Shown here: positions 22,187 through 33,252 of the stretch, in pieces
How the letters are laid out: each line of letters begins with the position of its first letter
How positions within the stretch are numbered: position 1 is the stretch's first letter
Origin: Linum tenue
Lineage: Eukaryota > Streptophyta > Magnoliopsida > Malpighiales > Linaceae
DNA length: 64,000 nucleotides
Direction of reading: 5' to 3'
Assembly (NCBI GenBank): GCA_946122785.1
Contig: CAMGYJ010000008.1
Coordinates: 2,691,742 to 2,755,741 of the forward strand
Translations under genes and position numbers: made by a program
Notes under the pieces: model-generated
The model's input: only the letters and a program-made list of their open reading frames with translations
The model's database searches: none
Told to the model about the DNA's origin: nothing

Positions 22187-23850
22187 CTAAACCTAAAATT
22201 TCCACCTAGTTTCAACTCAATTGTAGGCTGTAGGGGAAGAGTTGGAGACTTACCCAAGTATAATTAAGCATAAATGAAGCATATAATCACTAAAAACATA
22301 TCCATTCATAACCCTAACACAGTTATATCTATATTCAAAACCTAAATTTAGGATTGGGGGTGGGTGGGGTGGGGGGGGGGGGCGTTTTAACCTAGGGATG
22401 GAAACAAAACCCGAACCACGGGTACCCACCCGACCCAACCCTGTCAACGCGGGTAAAATCCTTATTGATGGGTTTTGGGCCGAGTTCGGGTTTAAACCCA
22501 CTACACTGTTCACTGGGTTGGGTTTAGGTATACCCGCCCCATGGGTACCCGCCCACACCCATATAATTACTTTCCCAGTATATTTAATATTATAAACAAT
22601 ATATCTTGCTTAAACAACTAATATTCTTAATATTTGTGGAGACATGTATAATTTGTTCTTTCAAATTGTTTAGAATAAAGTTGATATTATATGGAGTGGA
22701 GAGTGAAGAAGCTAAATTGACAAGGAGGAAGCAGCTTTCAATTAACCATGTTATTTATAGATGTTTATCTTTAATTTTGAACAATTTGTATTGATAATTT
22801 GCGGTTTGCTTGTATGTTCTATATTGGTGTTTTTGTATGGATAATTTGTATCAGAGAATTTATGTTAAACTTTTATTTTGAAAGAAACTTTTTATTGTAA
22901 ATTTTTTACCACAAAAATCCACGGGTACCCATGAACCCGCGGATACCCAGCGGGTTGGGTTTAAGTTTTTCAAACCCAGCGAGTTTTACCCCGGGTTTTT
23001 TTGGCGGATAAACCCATGGGTTTGGGTTTGACAAAACACGCCCCAACCCAACCCATTGCCATCCCTAGTTTAACCCGTAGTACCTTAGAAAACTACCCCA
23101 TAAAGGGGGGAAGAAGATACATGGAAGAAAATAAAATAAGTCTTGATGTGGGAGAGCTCCCTTCCTTCTTCTCCTCCTCCATATGATCTTCTCTGTTCTT
23201 GAGCTTCTCTCTCTAACTTTCTCCCTCTTAAGACAATAAATTTCTTAATCAATTTCCAATATCGGGGGAGGAGCCCCCTATTTATGGATTTCCAGGAATA
23301 GGCAAGTTCACAGTCATGCTAGGAGACTTCGCGGGTGCGATCTGTGAAGGGAAGGCTGCGATCTTGAGCTTGCTATTTTGCGCTCTGACTGATGGGAAGT
23401 TCGCGAACCGATTTCAAAGTCGTGATGTGTGAGTTGTGGCCACGACCTTCTTCCCAGGCAAGGATGAAGAAGGTCGTGAGTCGACTATCGAAACTTTCTG
23501 CTCCTTCCTTGTTGGCTGCTCCAAAAGTTTGTGCTTAAGCTTTTCATCTTCGCAGTCGTCATCTTTGCAGTGAAGGCTGCTATCTCGATCCTTAGCTTTG
23601 TGTCCTCTGTTCCTGAACATGATGATACATGCTCTGGCCATGATCTTTGGATTTCCACCATTTCTCTACACTTGTGCACACTTTGGGTTCCTAAAACATT
23701 CATACCCTCCAATATACCCTAATATGCTAATATTTTCTTAGAGGAACGAATAAGGGATACATTTGACGATATATTGACTATGAAGAACATAAAATGGCTC
23801 AAAACAAACCTAAATTTGGGCTCTAAATAACACCATTTTGGGTGTTATCA
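22187..23850 (-). repeat. LTR of old element E, copy 1, right part
   Basis: Continues the LTR interrupted by element A and is itself interrupted by a hAT element at 22393-23067. Its outer end on the + strand is GGGTGTTATCA, so the LTR begins TGATAACACCC on the minus strand. Matches 46178-46630 of E copy 2. A decayed purine tract (TATCCTTTTTCACTTAA on +) lies immediately outside. Confidence 0.7.
22385..23075. mobile_element. Non-autonomous hAT element in the E LTR
   Basis: Element proper 22393-23067 (675 bp) with inverted ends TAGGGATGG...CCATCCCTA and GGGTACCC-type subterminal repeats. The flanks TTTTAACC (22385-22392) and GTTTAACC (23068-23075) are an 8-bp duplication with one change. E copy 2 keeps the empty site GGGTTTAACCCC at about 46433. 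No ORF. Confidence 0.9.
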
Positions 23851-25960
23851 TATCCTTTTTCACTTAAATAATTTCTCGGTCTGCACTCCCATCCTTAGGG
23901 TAGATATAAGGCGATCATCCTAAGTTACGATAGGTTGGCACGACATGTGAGATTATCAAGAGTAGAGGTCATTCAACTTGATTAGAAGAAACAATCACTT
24001 CTATATCAAGTCTGATTAGGATTAGAGGCATAAGAGAGGATGGAGAGTCCTACGTGAAGGTTCTAAAACAATATGCTTGTCTCGCTTACACATCCTTCAA
24101 ATGCACTCTGGCCCATAAGATAAGCTTCTTGACAGCCTTATTAAACATTTTGATGGGTTTCCACTCAAGAGAGAAACTCTTTTTACATATTCAAAATAAG
24201 AGCACCTTTTTGCAAAACTTTTGAGCAAACAATAAGGTCAGAGTCATCAACGCTACACAAATCACAAGTCCTATAACATGATCAATCAACACATCTAGCA
24301 ACACATCATGAGATGGATGGGAGACCCTCATGGACCAACATCCTCCATAGTGCTATACTAGTCTCCCTAGGTTGCATACTATCATGACATCTAGAAATTA
24401 AAAGCACACTTTACATTGAGGCCTCAAAATTTAAATTTTGGGCATACAATGGGATAGGTTCCAAGCACTCATAATTTAAGCCATACAATCATTCAATTGC
24501 CATTCCTCAAACCTAATCAACACCCTCTACACTTAAGCACGACATTGTCTATAATGGGAGGAAAGATAAGAAGAGGGTGGAACGAAGTTTCCAAGCCAAG
24601 CCAAGACGAAAGATGACCGAGATCGAAGATGGAATTAGTCCAAGGATAGACTAGATCTCAGACTGGTCGGGGAAGCATGATTGAATTATGGACCAGTATC
24701 AGGAGAGAGCTAAGACATCAAACACACACATGCAAACGCACATGGGTGAAGTTATTACAAAAACGAAATTATTCAAAAGTCTGAAACCGGAATACAAACA
24801 CACACCACAATAGTTCCAAATACACAGAAACACAAACACAAAGAAAAATAGTGTGTGCACAAGGATGATCAATCATTATCGTCATCGTGATCTGCCGGTA
24901 GAGGATGGTGTCTGGAGGACTGGGTGGGGCCAACCTAAAGTGACCTTAAGCATGCATGCATTCTGACGATGCAACTTTACTAGGTGAGCAGCGTATGAGT
25001 CAAAAGGAGGTGGTGATGGTGTTTAATCCTACTAATCATACTCCGCCTCTGTATGAAGAAGGCGTTGCTCGTCAACCTCTGGCTAAGAAGCAAGGCTCAT
25101 GGCCGGCCCTGAGGGTGTGTCAGGAGGCCCTCTCGCACAGAGCCTCCAAATTACGAGGGTCTCCAACCCATTGGCAGATCCATAGGGCATTAGGGGTGTC
25201 CCGGGATAATTACTTCTATACCTTGATGTTAAAGTGATTTTAAACCGTGATTTAAAAGTTCCTTGATCTCACAATTTGTAGACATCACGGTTCACATGGT
25301 ATTCTCACGATCCACAAACCGTGATTTTAAAAGTTCTCTGATGTCAGCCCGAAACTCACTGTTTTTAGTTGAGATCACGATTTGCTTTTCAGGATCACAT
25401 TCTGAGACCATGATATCAACATGGAAATCGTGAAGTGACACAGTCTGAGACCGTGATCTTAGCTCTAAAACCGTGAAGCTAACCCTCGGGATATATAAAA
25501 AAGGCGTGAAGTTCACAATCCAACCTCAACTCGCCAGATTTCTTTAGAGATCTCGCCGTAAATAATTCTCCCATAAAAATTTTCGACGATTTGATCTAGT
25601 TACAGGTGCCCAAATCAAAAACAAAAACAAACACATACACATACTCCTCCGGACTAGGCGCATCTTCGCTAACATTTTGGAGGAGTTTGGTCAATTTTGG
25701 AGAATAGAATCTAGGGTCATTAGGTGACGAGAATAGGGAATGTTTGCTTGAATGATACAATTTTGTGAGGGAATGATTGTTTGATGATGAATTGCATGAT
25801 GCTTAAGTGTTTTATTGGATGATTGAGCCTTGGTGGACAAGACTTTGAATGTTTTGATGTTTGAACTGGCAATGCCCACCAAGTTTGTGCTTTGAATATT
25901 GAACCTTGATACGCTTTTATGCGTGTTGAATGGTGGACATCGGGTCATGATATCATTTGG
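23851..25960 (-). mobile_element. Internal remains of an Athila-like element between two E LTRs
   Basis: 24340-24620 is a diverged version of the element A region 18850-19110 (CATCCTCCATAGTGCTA, CTCCCTAGGTTGCA, CACTTAAGCACGACATTG). It includes the mid module as a weaker hairpin (CATT / AATG at 24543-24556). It is therefore the 3' internal part of an element pointing left, with the E LTR at 15845-23850 as its 3' LTR. The rest has no recognisable gene; 25232-25347 contains an 85-bp-spaced repeat with AAACCGTGATTT. Confidence 0.5.
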
Positions 25961-26420
25961 ATCCAAGTATAACTCAGAATGGCATTGCTAGTATAGTGGC
26001 TACCAAGTTCATATTCCATGGATTTCGATACCCTAGGTTACTTCTCACTTTGTTGTTATCTAGTCAATCGGTTTATGTTGTTGGGTTGGAGGATGATCGG
26101 TAGATACTGTTTGAAAAAAGCAAAGATAAAACCAAGGTACTTCGGGGTGCCACCCTCGCCCTAATCTAGGTTTATCATGTAAATGGCTAACTATGTTGGG
26201 TTTTTAGGATAGAAAGAGGAACTCTCTAACTTGGGGATTTCAATGATTACTCTTTCCTCCTAACACGACCCACAAAGACCCAACATCACCTCAGTATAAG
26301 CTTACGTCCTTGGGTTTCTCCCATAATTCCTCTAAATAAGTTCAGCCTATCATGCAAACTAGAAATGTGCTTCGATCAAGACGAGTGCAAATTCTCCAGC
26401 ATTATTTTAGGAATGCATTC
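25961..26420 (-). repeat. LTR of old element E, copy 2, left part
   Basis: Homologous to 15918-16385, but the first ~75 bp of the LTR and the primer site are missing. Interrupted by element B at 26421, continuing at 46178. Confidence 0.7.
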
Positions 26421-27628
26421 TGTAACATCCGTTCCGGCAAAACCCATATTTCGATCGCTAGAAAGTTCGCGATTTAAAATCGAGTGTTTTTACAATATTT
26501 CGGCGAAAATCGGATTATCAATCGATCGGATAAGTATACGTATTAATTATATATATATATATACACGGTCCATTTAAATCTCCCACCCGTCCATTTAATT
26601 CACATTATCATCGCCCTTTTTCCATTTCTCCACCGAGAGGAAACCGAGAGCAGAGCAGCGCGCGCGGTGAGAACAGGGGAGCTCGGGGAGAATTTCCAAA
26701 GCTCCAATCTTGAGCCCTAGTGATCCAAAAATCCCGTAAGTAATGCCTAATTCATCTATTCATCGTGATTTATCGATTTAGAGCTTTAAAACGAGTTTTT
26801 GGTTCAGGAATTTCTTGAATTCCCGATAAGCCAAATTAGGGTTTCGGAGTATCCGGAAGCCGGATTGAGCCTAAATTTCATATACGAGCTTCCTGCAGCG
26901 AGGTAATCAATCCTCTAGTTCTAATCCCTGAATTTCGGCTATTGTTTAGGCCGGGATCCAAACCGCTGAATTTAGCTCCGGCCAGGGTTTGATGTGTTTT
27001 TATCAAGAATTTGGCCCGGAGCCAAGAACTAATATTGACGGGGATACTGCAGGGGATATTAGGATAGTCTCGGATTTTAATTCGGGGTTCGTTCGTGAAA
27101 TTGACGTTTTAGTACGGGAGGCTAGAACCGGTGTTTTAACGACCAGAACTGGTGAGGGATTAGCACGGCATACCGGGTTTGTCGTATCACGATAATTATA
27201 TTGATGCTTAGAATTGACCTAGGTGAATTAGAATGGCATAATAAGGGGTGTATGAACTTTTGTGCTATATGATGAATCATGGACTACCGTATGATATTAT
27301 AGACTTGCCCTAATTTAGATGGACATTGTTTATGCTGATGATTTCAAACATGTTGCCATTTGTGGCTTAGCTGTTGATATGACTTCCTGGTTGTTCGATA
27401 ATGTGTTTTGACATGATGTGATATTATGGTTGCATTTGGATCCATAAGTGGGGGAATAAACTTCCCAAGGTGATATTATGATGTTTAAGGAGGATGACTT
27501 GCATGAGGGTTTATCCCGAGGAAGTGCAATTATACGACTCCTGGTTATGTTGAGCCAATTGTGGCCAGGTCAAGAATATGTCCAAGTAACGAATTATGAG
27601 TAAGCAAGATGAGATATGGATCATGTAT
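26421..27628 (+). repeat. 5' LTR of element B, first part
   Basis: 1208 bp, continuing at 37812 after element C. It includes an AT dinucleotide run near 26540. The small ORF at 26989-27195 also occurs in the other LTR with three changes and is not a gene. Confidence 0.95.
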
Positions 27629-28972
27629 TGATAGACCGTCATTTACACATGTTTTTACCCTCATACTTACACCGTTTGAGGTGTTGATTCTCGTGTTTTA
27701 GGCCGATTTCACGCTAGGTTGTGCTTGTTTGTGTTATTTCAGGTCCTAGTACGTGAATGAAGGCTTAGGAGCGAGTCTGGGGTCGATTGGACGAAGAACG
27801 GACGAAGGGCGAGCTTTTTGGGGAGTGCACGGGCAGACCAGGAGGCTGCACGGCCGTGCACTTGAGCCATTTGGCCGTGCACCTCATGTCGAGGCCATGC
27901 ACGGCCAGACCCTGAAGATTGCACGGCCGTGCGCCTGGCCGTGCAACGTGGATGAAGGCCGAATAATTGATACGGTGCGTTTTGAGGGTGCACGGCCAGA
28001 ATGGTGTTGTGCACGGCCGTGCACCTGGCCGTGCAACTCGGGAAAGTCGGTTTTAAAGCCTAATCCGAGCCAAAAGTGGGAGAATCGTGTTTTCAGAGCA
28101 AAAACAGAGCCCTAGAGAGAGAAAGTGCGAAGAACACATCCTAGAAGCTGTCCTAGAGCTGGATTTCATCGAATCGAGCCTGGAGATCGTCATAGGAGTG
28201 AAAATCATCGTCCCGGAGCAGATTATCCTCATCGTTATGAGTATGACTAATCCGATTCTTGTTTTCTCTTCTCTCTCTATGGAGTAGAACCCTTCTCTCA
28301 CTTGGGTATGAAGAACCCTAGTTCCTTGTGTTAGGGATTTGATTGTAATGACTTGGGATGATATTACTGTTTGATTTTAATCGAATGACGCATGTTTAAT
28401 GAATTGATTTGAGTCTGATCAGCTTTTCTCAATTTCTGCTGCAACCTGAGATAGATAGAATCTGATTAGGTTGTTAGAGCCTCTTCATTCGATAGTAGGA
28501 GATTGGCTATACGAGAGTTAGCCAGTTTACTGCTTTGTACTGGTGTTCTTGGCGCCAGTAGTGGAGTTCTGTGTTCATAGCCTCAGCTTTCTATCCCGGT
28601 GAAGACTAGTCGTCTGCCGGGTAGTTAGACTGAGAGGGCTTGGTCAGCTTAAGAGATTCCAAGCTACTGTCGGATCTTCCGCAGTCTAATCAACAGTAAA
28701 TCAACCCAGGGAATTGCAATTGAACCTAACTAAGGGGCTAGGGGGACTCAATCCCGAGTGACTCTTACCTGCTTTAGAAACCCGAACAAATTACTGCTTT
28801 CTTGTTGCTTTTACTTTTCACAATAATCACTTGAATTAGTTTGCTAGATAATAGAGAATCACGGAGTAAGCAGTAGATCTAGACCCCGGGTTGATAATTA
28901 AACTTGCCTATACTGCAGTCCCTTTCATTGGTTACACTTGGCCATTGTTAGGTGTTGTGTTTTAGCGTGTCA
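27629..28972 (+). repeat. 5' LTR of element C
   Basis: 1344 bp, starts TGATAGACCG and ends GTGTTTTAGCGTGTCA. Palindromes of the GCACGGCCGTGC type at 27826-28040 match, reversed, those in the LTR of element A, along with neighbouring GGTGCGTTTTGAGGG and CCTAATCCGAGCCAAAAG. Confidence 0.95.
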
Positions 28973-28978
28973 AGTTTT

Positions 28979-28996
28979 TGGCGCCGTTGCCGGGGA
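28979..28996 (+). other. tRNA-Asp type primer binding site of element C
   Basis: TGGCGCCGTTGCCGGGGA, complementary to the 3' end of plant tRNA-Asp, starting 6 nt after the LTR. The same site is in A and D. Confidence 0.9.
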
Positions 28997-29116
28997 ACCC
29001 TCTAGGTTATTGGGGAAACGTGATAATTTGTTACTCTAGCTTTTATTTACTGCGTTTTATCTCTTCCACCTGTGTGCCTTCACGGGTTGCTTCTACTGAT
29101 TGTGTGCAGGTAGTGC

Positions 29117-31894
29117 ATGACCCGTAGCCAGTCGGGAGATCTACTACCATTAGACCAGGAGCTTGAACGAACTTGTAGGAACTTCAAGCGGGCTCTAAAG
29201 GCGCGACTGGCTGCGGAGGAGGCGCTAACACAGCTGCAGTTAGGAGAAGAAGAAGAAGAAGGCGAGATGGGTGATCCGCAGAACAACGATTTGATCCCCG
29301 GGGAGCAGACCATGGGATCCTACTGGACCGCTAGGGTTGCGGACATGAGGTCACCTATTCAACACCCTCAGGTCCCAGCCAACAACTTTGAGGTGAGCAC
29401 CTCCGTGATCACCATGCTGCGCGGTTCAGTAGTGTTCCGTGGTAAGGAGGGAGAGTGCCCTCGATCGCATCTCAGGCGATTCCACGAGCTCATCGATGGA
29501 ATCAAGATCAATGGGGTACCAGCAGATGCCATCCAGCTGAGGTACTTCCCATTCACTCTGGAGGGGCAGGCCAAGGAGTGGCTAGACACTCGACCTCCGG
29601 GCTCCATCACCACGTTCGCCAACCTGGCGAACAAGTTCCTCACCCGCTACCATCCTCCATCCAAGACAGCTGATCTCCAGAAGCAGATTACACATTTTAC
29701 TCAGGATGAGGATGAGACCATCAGGGATGCTTGGGAGAGGTACAACAGTCTTTTTCTCAGGTGTCCCAATCATGGTTTTAATGATGCATTCAAGGTGGGC
29801 ACCTTCTATCACGCTCTCTTCCCGGAGGACAAGCAGCTGATTGATTCGGTTTGTGGCGGGAACATGCTGACCAAAACCCCGCCACAACTGAATCAACTCT
29901 TTGAAGAGATGGCGGAGAATGGTTATGATTGGGGCACTGCCAGGAGATCGAGGAGAGCACCAGGCCGGGGTGTGCATGCTGTGGGCACCCAGTCATCTAA
30001 TTTGGTGCAGGTAGTATCGAAGCTGGTCTCAGCTATCGATCGTTCCGGGATGATTCCAGGGACCGGACAGCAGCAGGCGATGCTCTGCCAGTGGTGCGAG
30101 AGCACCCATCATATGGTGGAAGACTGTCAGGCGATGAAGGAATCGACTACACCCCAGGAGCAGGTGAACTTCATCAACAATGTCAGGCGCAATGACCCCT
30201 ACAGCAACACGTACAATGAGGGGTGGCGCCAGCATCCTAATTTCTCCTGGGCTGGGCCAAATCCCAGACCACCAGCTCCACAGGGACCACCGGGCTTCCA
30301 GAGGCCACCATATCAGCCCAGACAGGGGCAATTCCAGCAGCAACAACAGTCTCTCTATCAGCCCATGCAGGGGCATGCTGCTCAAACACAGCCGCGGCCT
30401 TATCAGCAGCCAGGTGCAGCCCTTGCTGCCCCAGTGCAGAATGATCAGATGGCTGACCTGCGGGACTTGGTGGGTTCTCTCGCCAGTACCAGTGCTCAGA
30501 AGTTCAACACCTTTGAGCAGTTCATGGAGAAGGCCTCGGGGAAACTCCTGGCTCTTGAAGCTGGTCAGAGGAATACACAGGCTGTTTTGCAGGATATCCA
30601 GACCCAGCTGGGGAGCGTGGCCCAGGCAGTGGATCAAAGGGCGCCTGGTACTCTACCAGCGCAGACCATCCCTCACCCGCAGACCCCGGATGAGCGGTGC
30701 AATGCCATCATGACCAGGAGTGGCAAGCTGACTGTCGATCCCCCTGCTCGGGAACCGGAGAGAGAAAGCCCTGTTGCAGCATCTCCAGCGGTTGAACAAG
30801 AAGTAGAGAAGGAGGTTGAGGTGCCTGCACCTAAACCGCAACCAGTAGTGAAGGAGTATGTCCCTAAACTCCCTTTCCCTACTCGGTTGCACAAAGACAG
30901 GCTGGAGACAGAGTTCGAGAACTTCATGGCCATGCTTAAGAAGCTGAATGTCCAAGTGCCCTTCCTGGAGGCACTATCGCAAATGCCGAAGTATGCGAAG
31001 TTTCTGAAAGAGCTTCTCTCAAAGAAGCAGAAGCTGAGTGAGCTGGCCACTGTGGAGCTCAGTGAGGAGTGCTCGGCTATTCTGCAGAACAATCTTCCGC
31101 AGAAGAAAAAGGACCCAGGTAGTTTCACTATCCCGTGCTCTATTGGTAAATTGCATGTAGAGAAGTCCTTGGCGGATTTAGGTGCTAGTATCAATGTTAT
31201 TCCATATAAATTGTTCATGAAACTAGGCCTAGGTGAACCCCGTGCTACTAGGATGACCCTTCAATTAGCTGACAGATCGGTAGTGCATCCTAGGGGTATA
31301 GTGGAAGACCTTCTGGTCAAGGTTGGCAAATTCACATATCCTGTGGATTTTGTTATCCTGGACATCAGTGAGGACACAGAAGTGCCTCTTATACTGGGAA
31401 GGCCTTTCCTGGCCACCGCCAAGGCTCTCATAGATGTGCATGATGGGACCTTAGTTCTGAGGGATGGCGAGGAGCGAATAACATTTTCTGTTGCTAACAC
31501 TTTACCTGATTCGTTACCTCTGCATGCTGTATCTCACCAGGAGCACGAGTCTGTCGTGTATCCTTCTGTGCTGCCTATTTTGCAGGACCCGCCTCTCACA
31601 CCTTCGCCGCCACTCCGGATCACTCCATCATCCAAAGAACAGGTCAAGGAGGAGTGGCGGCCGAAACTGCAGGCGGCTAAGCCTGCTCGGAAGAAATCCG
31701 GAGACCACTATGAGCTGGTCCCGCCCCCACCTTGGCCATCCGAGTATTCACTCGCTTGCATCCTGCCGGATGGCCAAGTCGAGCTGGCAAATGCAGGTGG
31801 CCACATTCGTCGCGTCCATGGCCACCAGTTGAAGCTGTACCTCAAGAGCGATGTGGATCCGCTCTTGAAGGCACCTGATCCTCCACTTCCCTGA
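29117..31894 (+). CDS. Gag-protease polyprotein of element C, 925 aa
   Basis: Athila/Tat-type structural polyprotein. The start MTRSQSGDLLPLDQELERT is typical of these gags (compare GNLLPLDPEI in element D). A capsid-like block covers about 95-250 (HLRRFHELIDGIKINGV, AKEWLDTRPPGSITTF). A zinc knuckle CQWCESTHHMVEDC lies at about 324-337, then a Gln/Pro-rich linker. A retropepsin-like domain covers about 670-800, with DLGAS at residue 687 where DSG/DTG is usual (DLGAS is normal in this lineage) and a distal ILGRPFLAT. The frame is intact; ATG at 29117 is the first in phase after the primer site. It ends in a PPLP tail without any reverse transcriptase in this or the next frame, so particles could be made but DNA synthesis would need help. 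Confidence 0.9.
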   Translation: MTRSQSGDLLPLDQELERTCRNFKRALKARLAAEEALTQLQLGEEEEEGEMGDPQNNDLIPGEQTMGSYWTARVADMRSPIQHPQVPANNFEVSTSVITMLRGSVVFRGKEGECPRSHLRRFHELIDGIKINGVPADAIQLRYFPFTLEGQAKEWLDTRPPGSITTFANLANKFLTRYHPPSKTADLQKQITHFTQDEDETIRDAWERYNSLFLRCPNHGFNDAFKVGTFYHALFPEDKQLIDSVCGGNMLTKTPPQLNQLFEEMAENGYDWGTARRSRRAPGRGVHAVGTQSSNLVQVVSKLVSAIDRSGMIPGTGQQQAMLCQWCESTHHMVEDCQAMKESTTPQEQVNFINNVRRNDPYSNTYNEGWRQHPNFSWAGPNPRPPAPQGPPGFQRPPYQPRQGQFQQQQQSLYQPMQGHAAQTQPRPYQQPGAALAAPVQNDQMADLRDLVGSLASTSAQKFNTFEQFMEKASGKLLALEAGQRNTQAVLQDIQTQLGSVAQAVDQRAPGTLPAQTIPHPQTPDERCNAIMTRSGKLTVDPPAREPERESPVAASPAVEQEVEKEVEVPAPKPQPVVKEYVPKLPFPTRLHKDRLETEFENFMAMLKKLNVQVPFLEALSQMPKYAKFLKELLSKKQKLSELATVELSEECSAILQNNLPQKKKDPGSFTIPCSIGKLHVEKSLADLGASINVIPYKLFMKLGLGEPRATRMTLQLADRSVVHPRGIVEDLLVKVGKFTYPVDFVILDISEDTEVPLILGRPFLATAKALIDVHDGTLVLRDGEERITFSVANTLPDSLPLHAVSHQEHESVVYPSVLPILQDPPLTPSPPLRITPSSKEQVKEEWRPKLQAAKPARKKSGDHYELVPPPPWPSEYSLACILPDGQVELANAGGHIRRVHGHQLKLYLKSDVDPLLKAPDPPLP

Positions 31895-31911
31895 GCATCC
31901 ATACTGGCGTC

Positions 31912-31956
31912 CAGCTAAAAGACGGTAAAGAAGCGCTTGTGGGGAGGCAACCCCAC
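31912..31956 (+). other. Post-gag hairpin motif of element C
   Basis: AGACGGTAAAGAAGCGCTT leads into a 6-bp stem GTGGGG / CCCCAC with loop AGGCAA (31939-31956), about 36 nt after the gag-protease stop. Same place and loop as in A and D with a different, still paired, stem. Confidence 0.75.
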
Positions 31957-32075
31957 CGAGGTTTGCATTTTCTTACTCTTTTTCCTTTGATTTTGTGTAT
32001 TTTTGAGTCTTGAGACGTTGATCCAGAGTTACGTGTCGTTTTTGAGTGAAAACAGGCTGATTTCGGGACCCCAGC

Positions 32076-32435
32076 AAGTCGCACGGCCAGAACATAGGAG
32101 TGCACGGCCGTGCGCCTAGCCTGGCCTGGCCGTGCGAGCTCTCGTCCAGGAGTGCACGGCCAAAAGTGCAAAATGCACGGCCGTGCAGCATCCTCGGCCA
32201 GGCCGTGCAGCCTTGCACGGGCAACTTGAAGCCTCGCACGGCCGTGCGGGTACCACCTCCTGGCCGTGCGAGCTCTCGGCGTTAGTTGCACGGCCAAATG
32301 TGCCTTGTGCACGGCCGTGCAACACCCTCGGCCAGGCCGTGTCGGCCTGCACGGGCAAAAAGCCAAGGTGCACGGCCGTGCGCCTCTGCCCGTGCAGCCG
32401 AGGCACGGGCTATATAAATGGCCGTGCACGGCCAT
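32076..32435 (+). repeat. Array of CACGGCCGTG palindromes in element C
   Basis: Five full GCACGGCCGTGC palindromes near 32103, 32175, 32237, 32310 and 32371, with half-sites GCACGGCCA and TGGCCGTGC between them. A duplication of about 134 bp is visible: GTGCGAGCTCTCG recurs near 32132 and 32266. The open frames crossing this region in every phase are by-products of the repeated palindrome. Confidence 0.85.
32409..32418 (+). promoter_or_regulatory. TATA box of a putative internal promoter in element C
   Basis: CTATATAAAT at the right edge of the palindrome array, with start of transcription expected near 32440. It lies upstream of a well-formed intron and the ORF1-like gene, so it may drive that gene separately from the LTR. 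Confidence 0.5.
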
Positions 32436-32753
32436 TGTGGTCAGAAAACCAAATTTCTTCGCCGGAAACCTCTCCCCTCGCCGGAAAAACCGCGCCCAAC
32501 CCACCTTTTTTCGACTTTTCCGGCCACTTTGGGTACTTTTTTCACCAAATCAACACCAAACCCACTCCTTCTACACCCAAAGCGGCCTATCCCCCGAGTT
32601 TGAGCGTGTTTGGGCGACATTTTTGTCGCCGGAGGCGATTTCCGGCGAGAATCCGGCGAGGCTCCGACGAGCATTTCCGGCCAGATTTTCGGCATTTCGT
32701 CGAGTCCCTTGTCTTCCCCTCATCATCCCCTACACCTCTACTTGAGTCTCCAG

Positions 32754-33248
32754 GTTTGATTTTGTCCCTAACTATGTTAATTGTGGAGAATTGAGTGTGT
32801 AGGGTGTATGTTAGAGAATCTTATTGAATCCTGTGATTTGTGTGAAATTGATTGAGGGGAATGCATGGGATGTGATTGAATTATGTTGGGCAATGTCCCA
32901 TTTGCTTGTTTGAGCCCTTGTGTGCAATAATTTGGCCAATTTCATGCTTCACTTAATAGTGCACACAAGGTGTTCGATGAAATGCCTGTTTTCCATGCCA
33001 TGTTGTGGCCACCGGTTGGGGCCCTTAATGATGTAGTTTGTGGGTGTATTTGCTATGGATGTGAACCTTGAGTTGCCTACTTTCTTGTGAATGTGCACCC
33101 CCACCCAGATTATGCTTGATTTATCGAGTTTTTGACCCCCGAACTATGGATGAAACCATGGTTCGGCTGCTTTCTGTTCTTAAGTGTGGGGGTGGGCTTG
33201 ACCTTTTCTTTGGCTCTTTTGGTTCCACTTTGGGTTGTTGTTTTGCAG
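32754..33248 (+). other. Predicted 5' UTR intron before ORF1 of element C
   Basis: Donor TCTCCAG|GTTTGA and acceptor TTGTTTTGCAG|GGCAATGG after a long pyrimidine-rich tract. The ORF1 ATG is 5 nt into the next exon. A further purine tract TTAAGTGTGGGGGTGGG lies inside at about 33180. Splicing is predicted only. Confidence 0.55.
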
Positions 33249-33252
33249 GGCA

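Noticed and set aside
26989..27195. 68-codon ORF, repeated at 44469-44675
   Set aside because: Lies in both LTRs of element B without any recognised motif.
28979..28996. tRNA-Asp-like sequence as part of a tRNA gene
   Set aside because: Only the 18 nt complementary to a tRNA 3' end are present, beside an LTR; these are primer binding sites (likewise at 20669 and 53033).
31842..32794. Long overlapping ORFs on both strands (up to 220 codons) around the palindrome array
   Set aside because: A stop-poor, GC-rich palindromic repeat keeps all frames open; composition is only repeated CTA/GRA/ARPC units.
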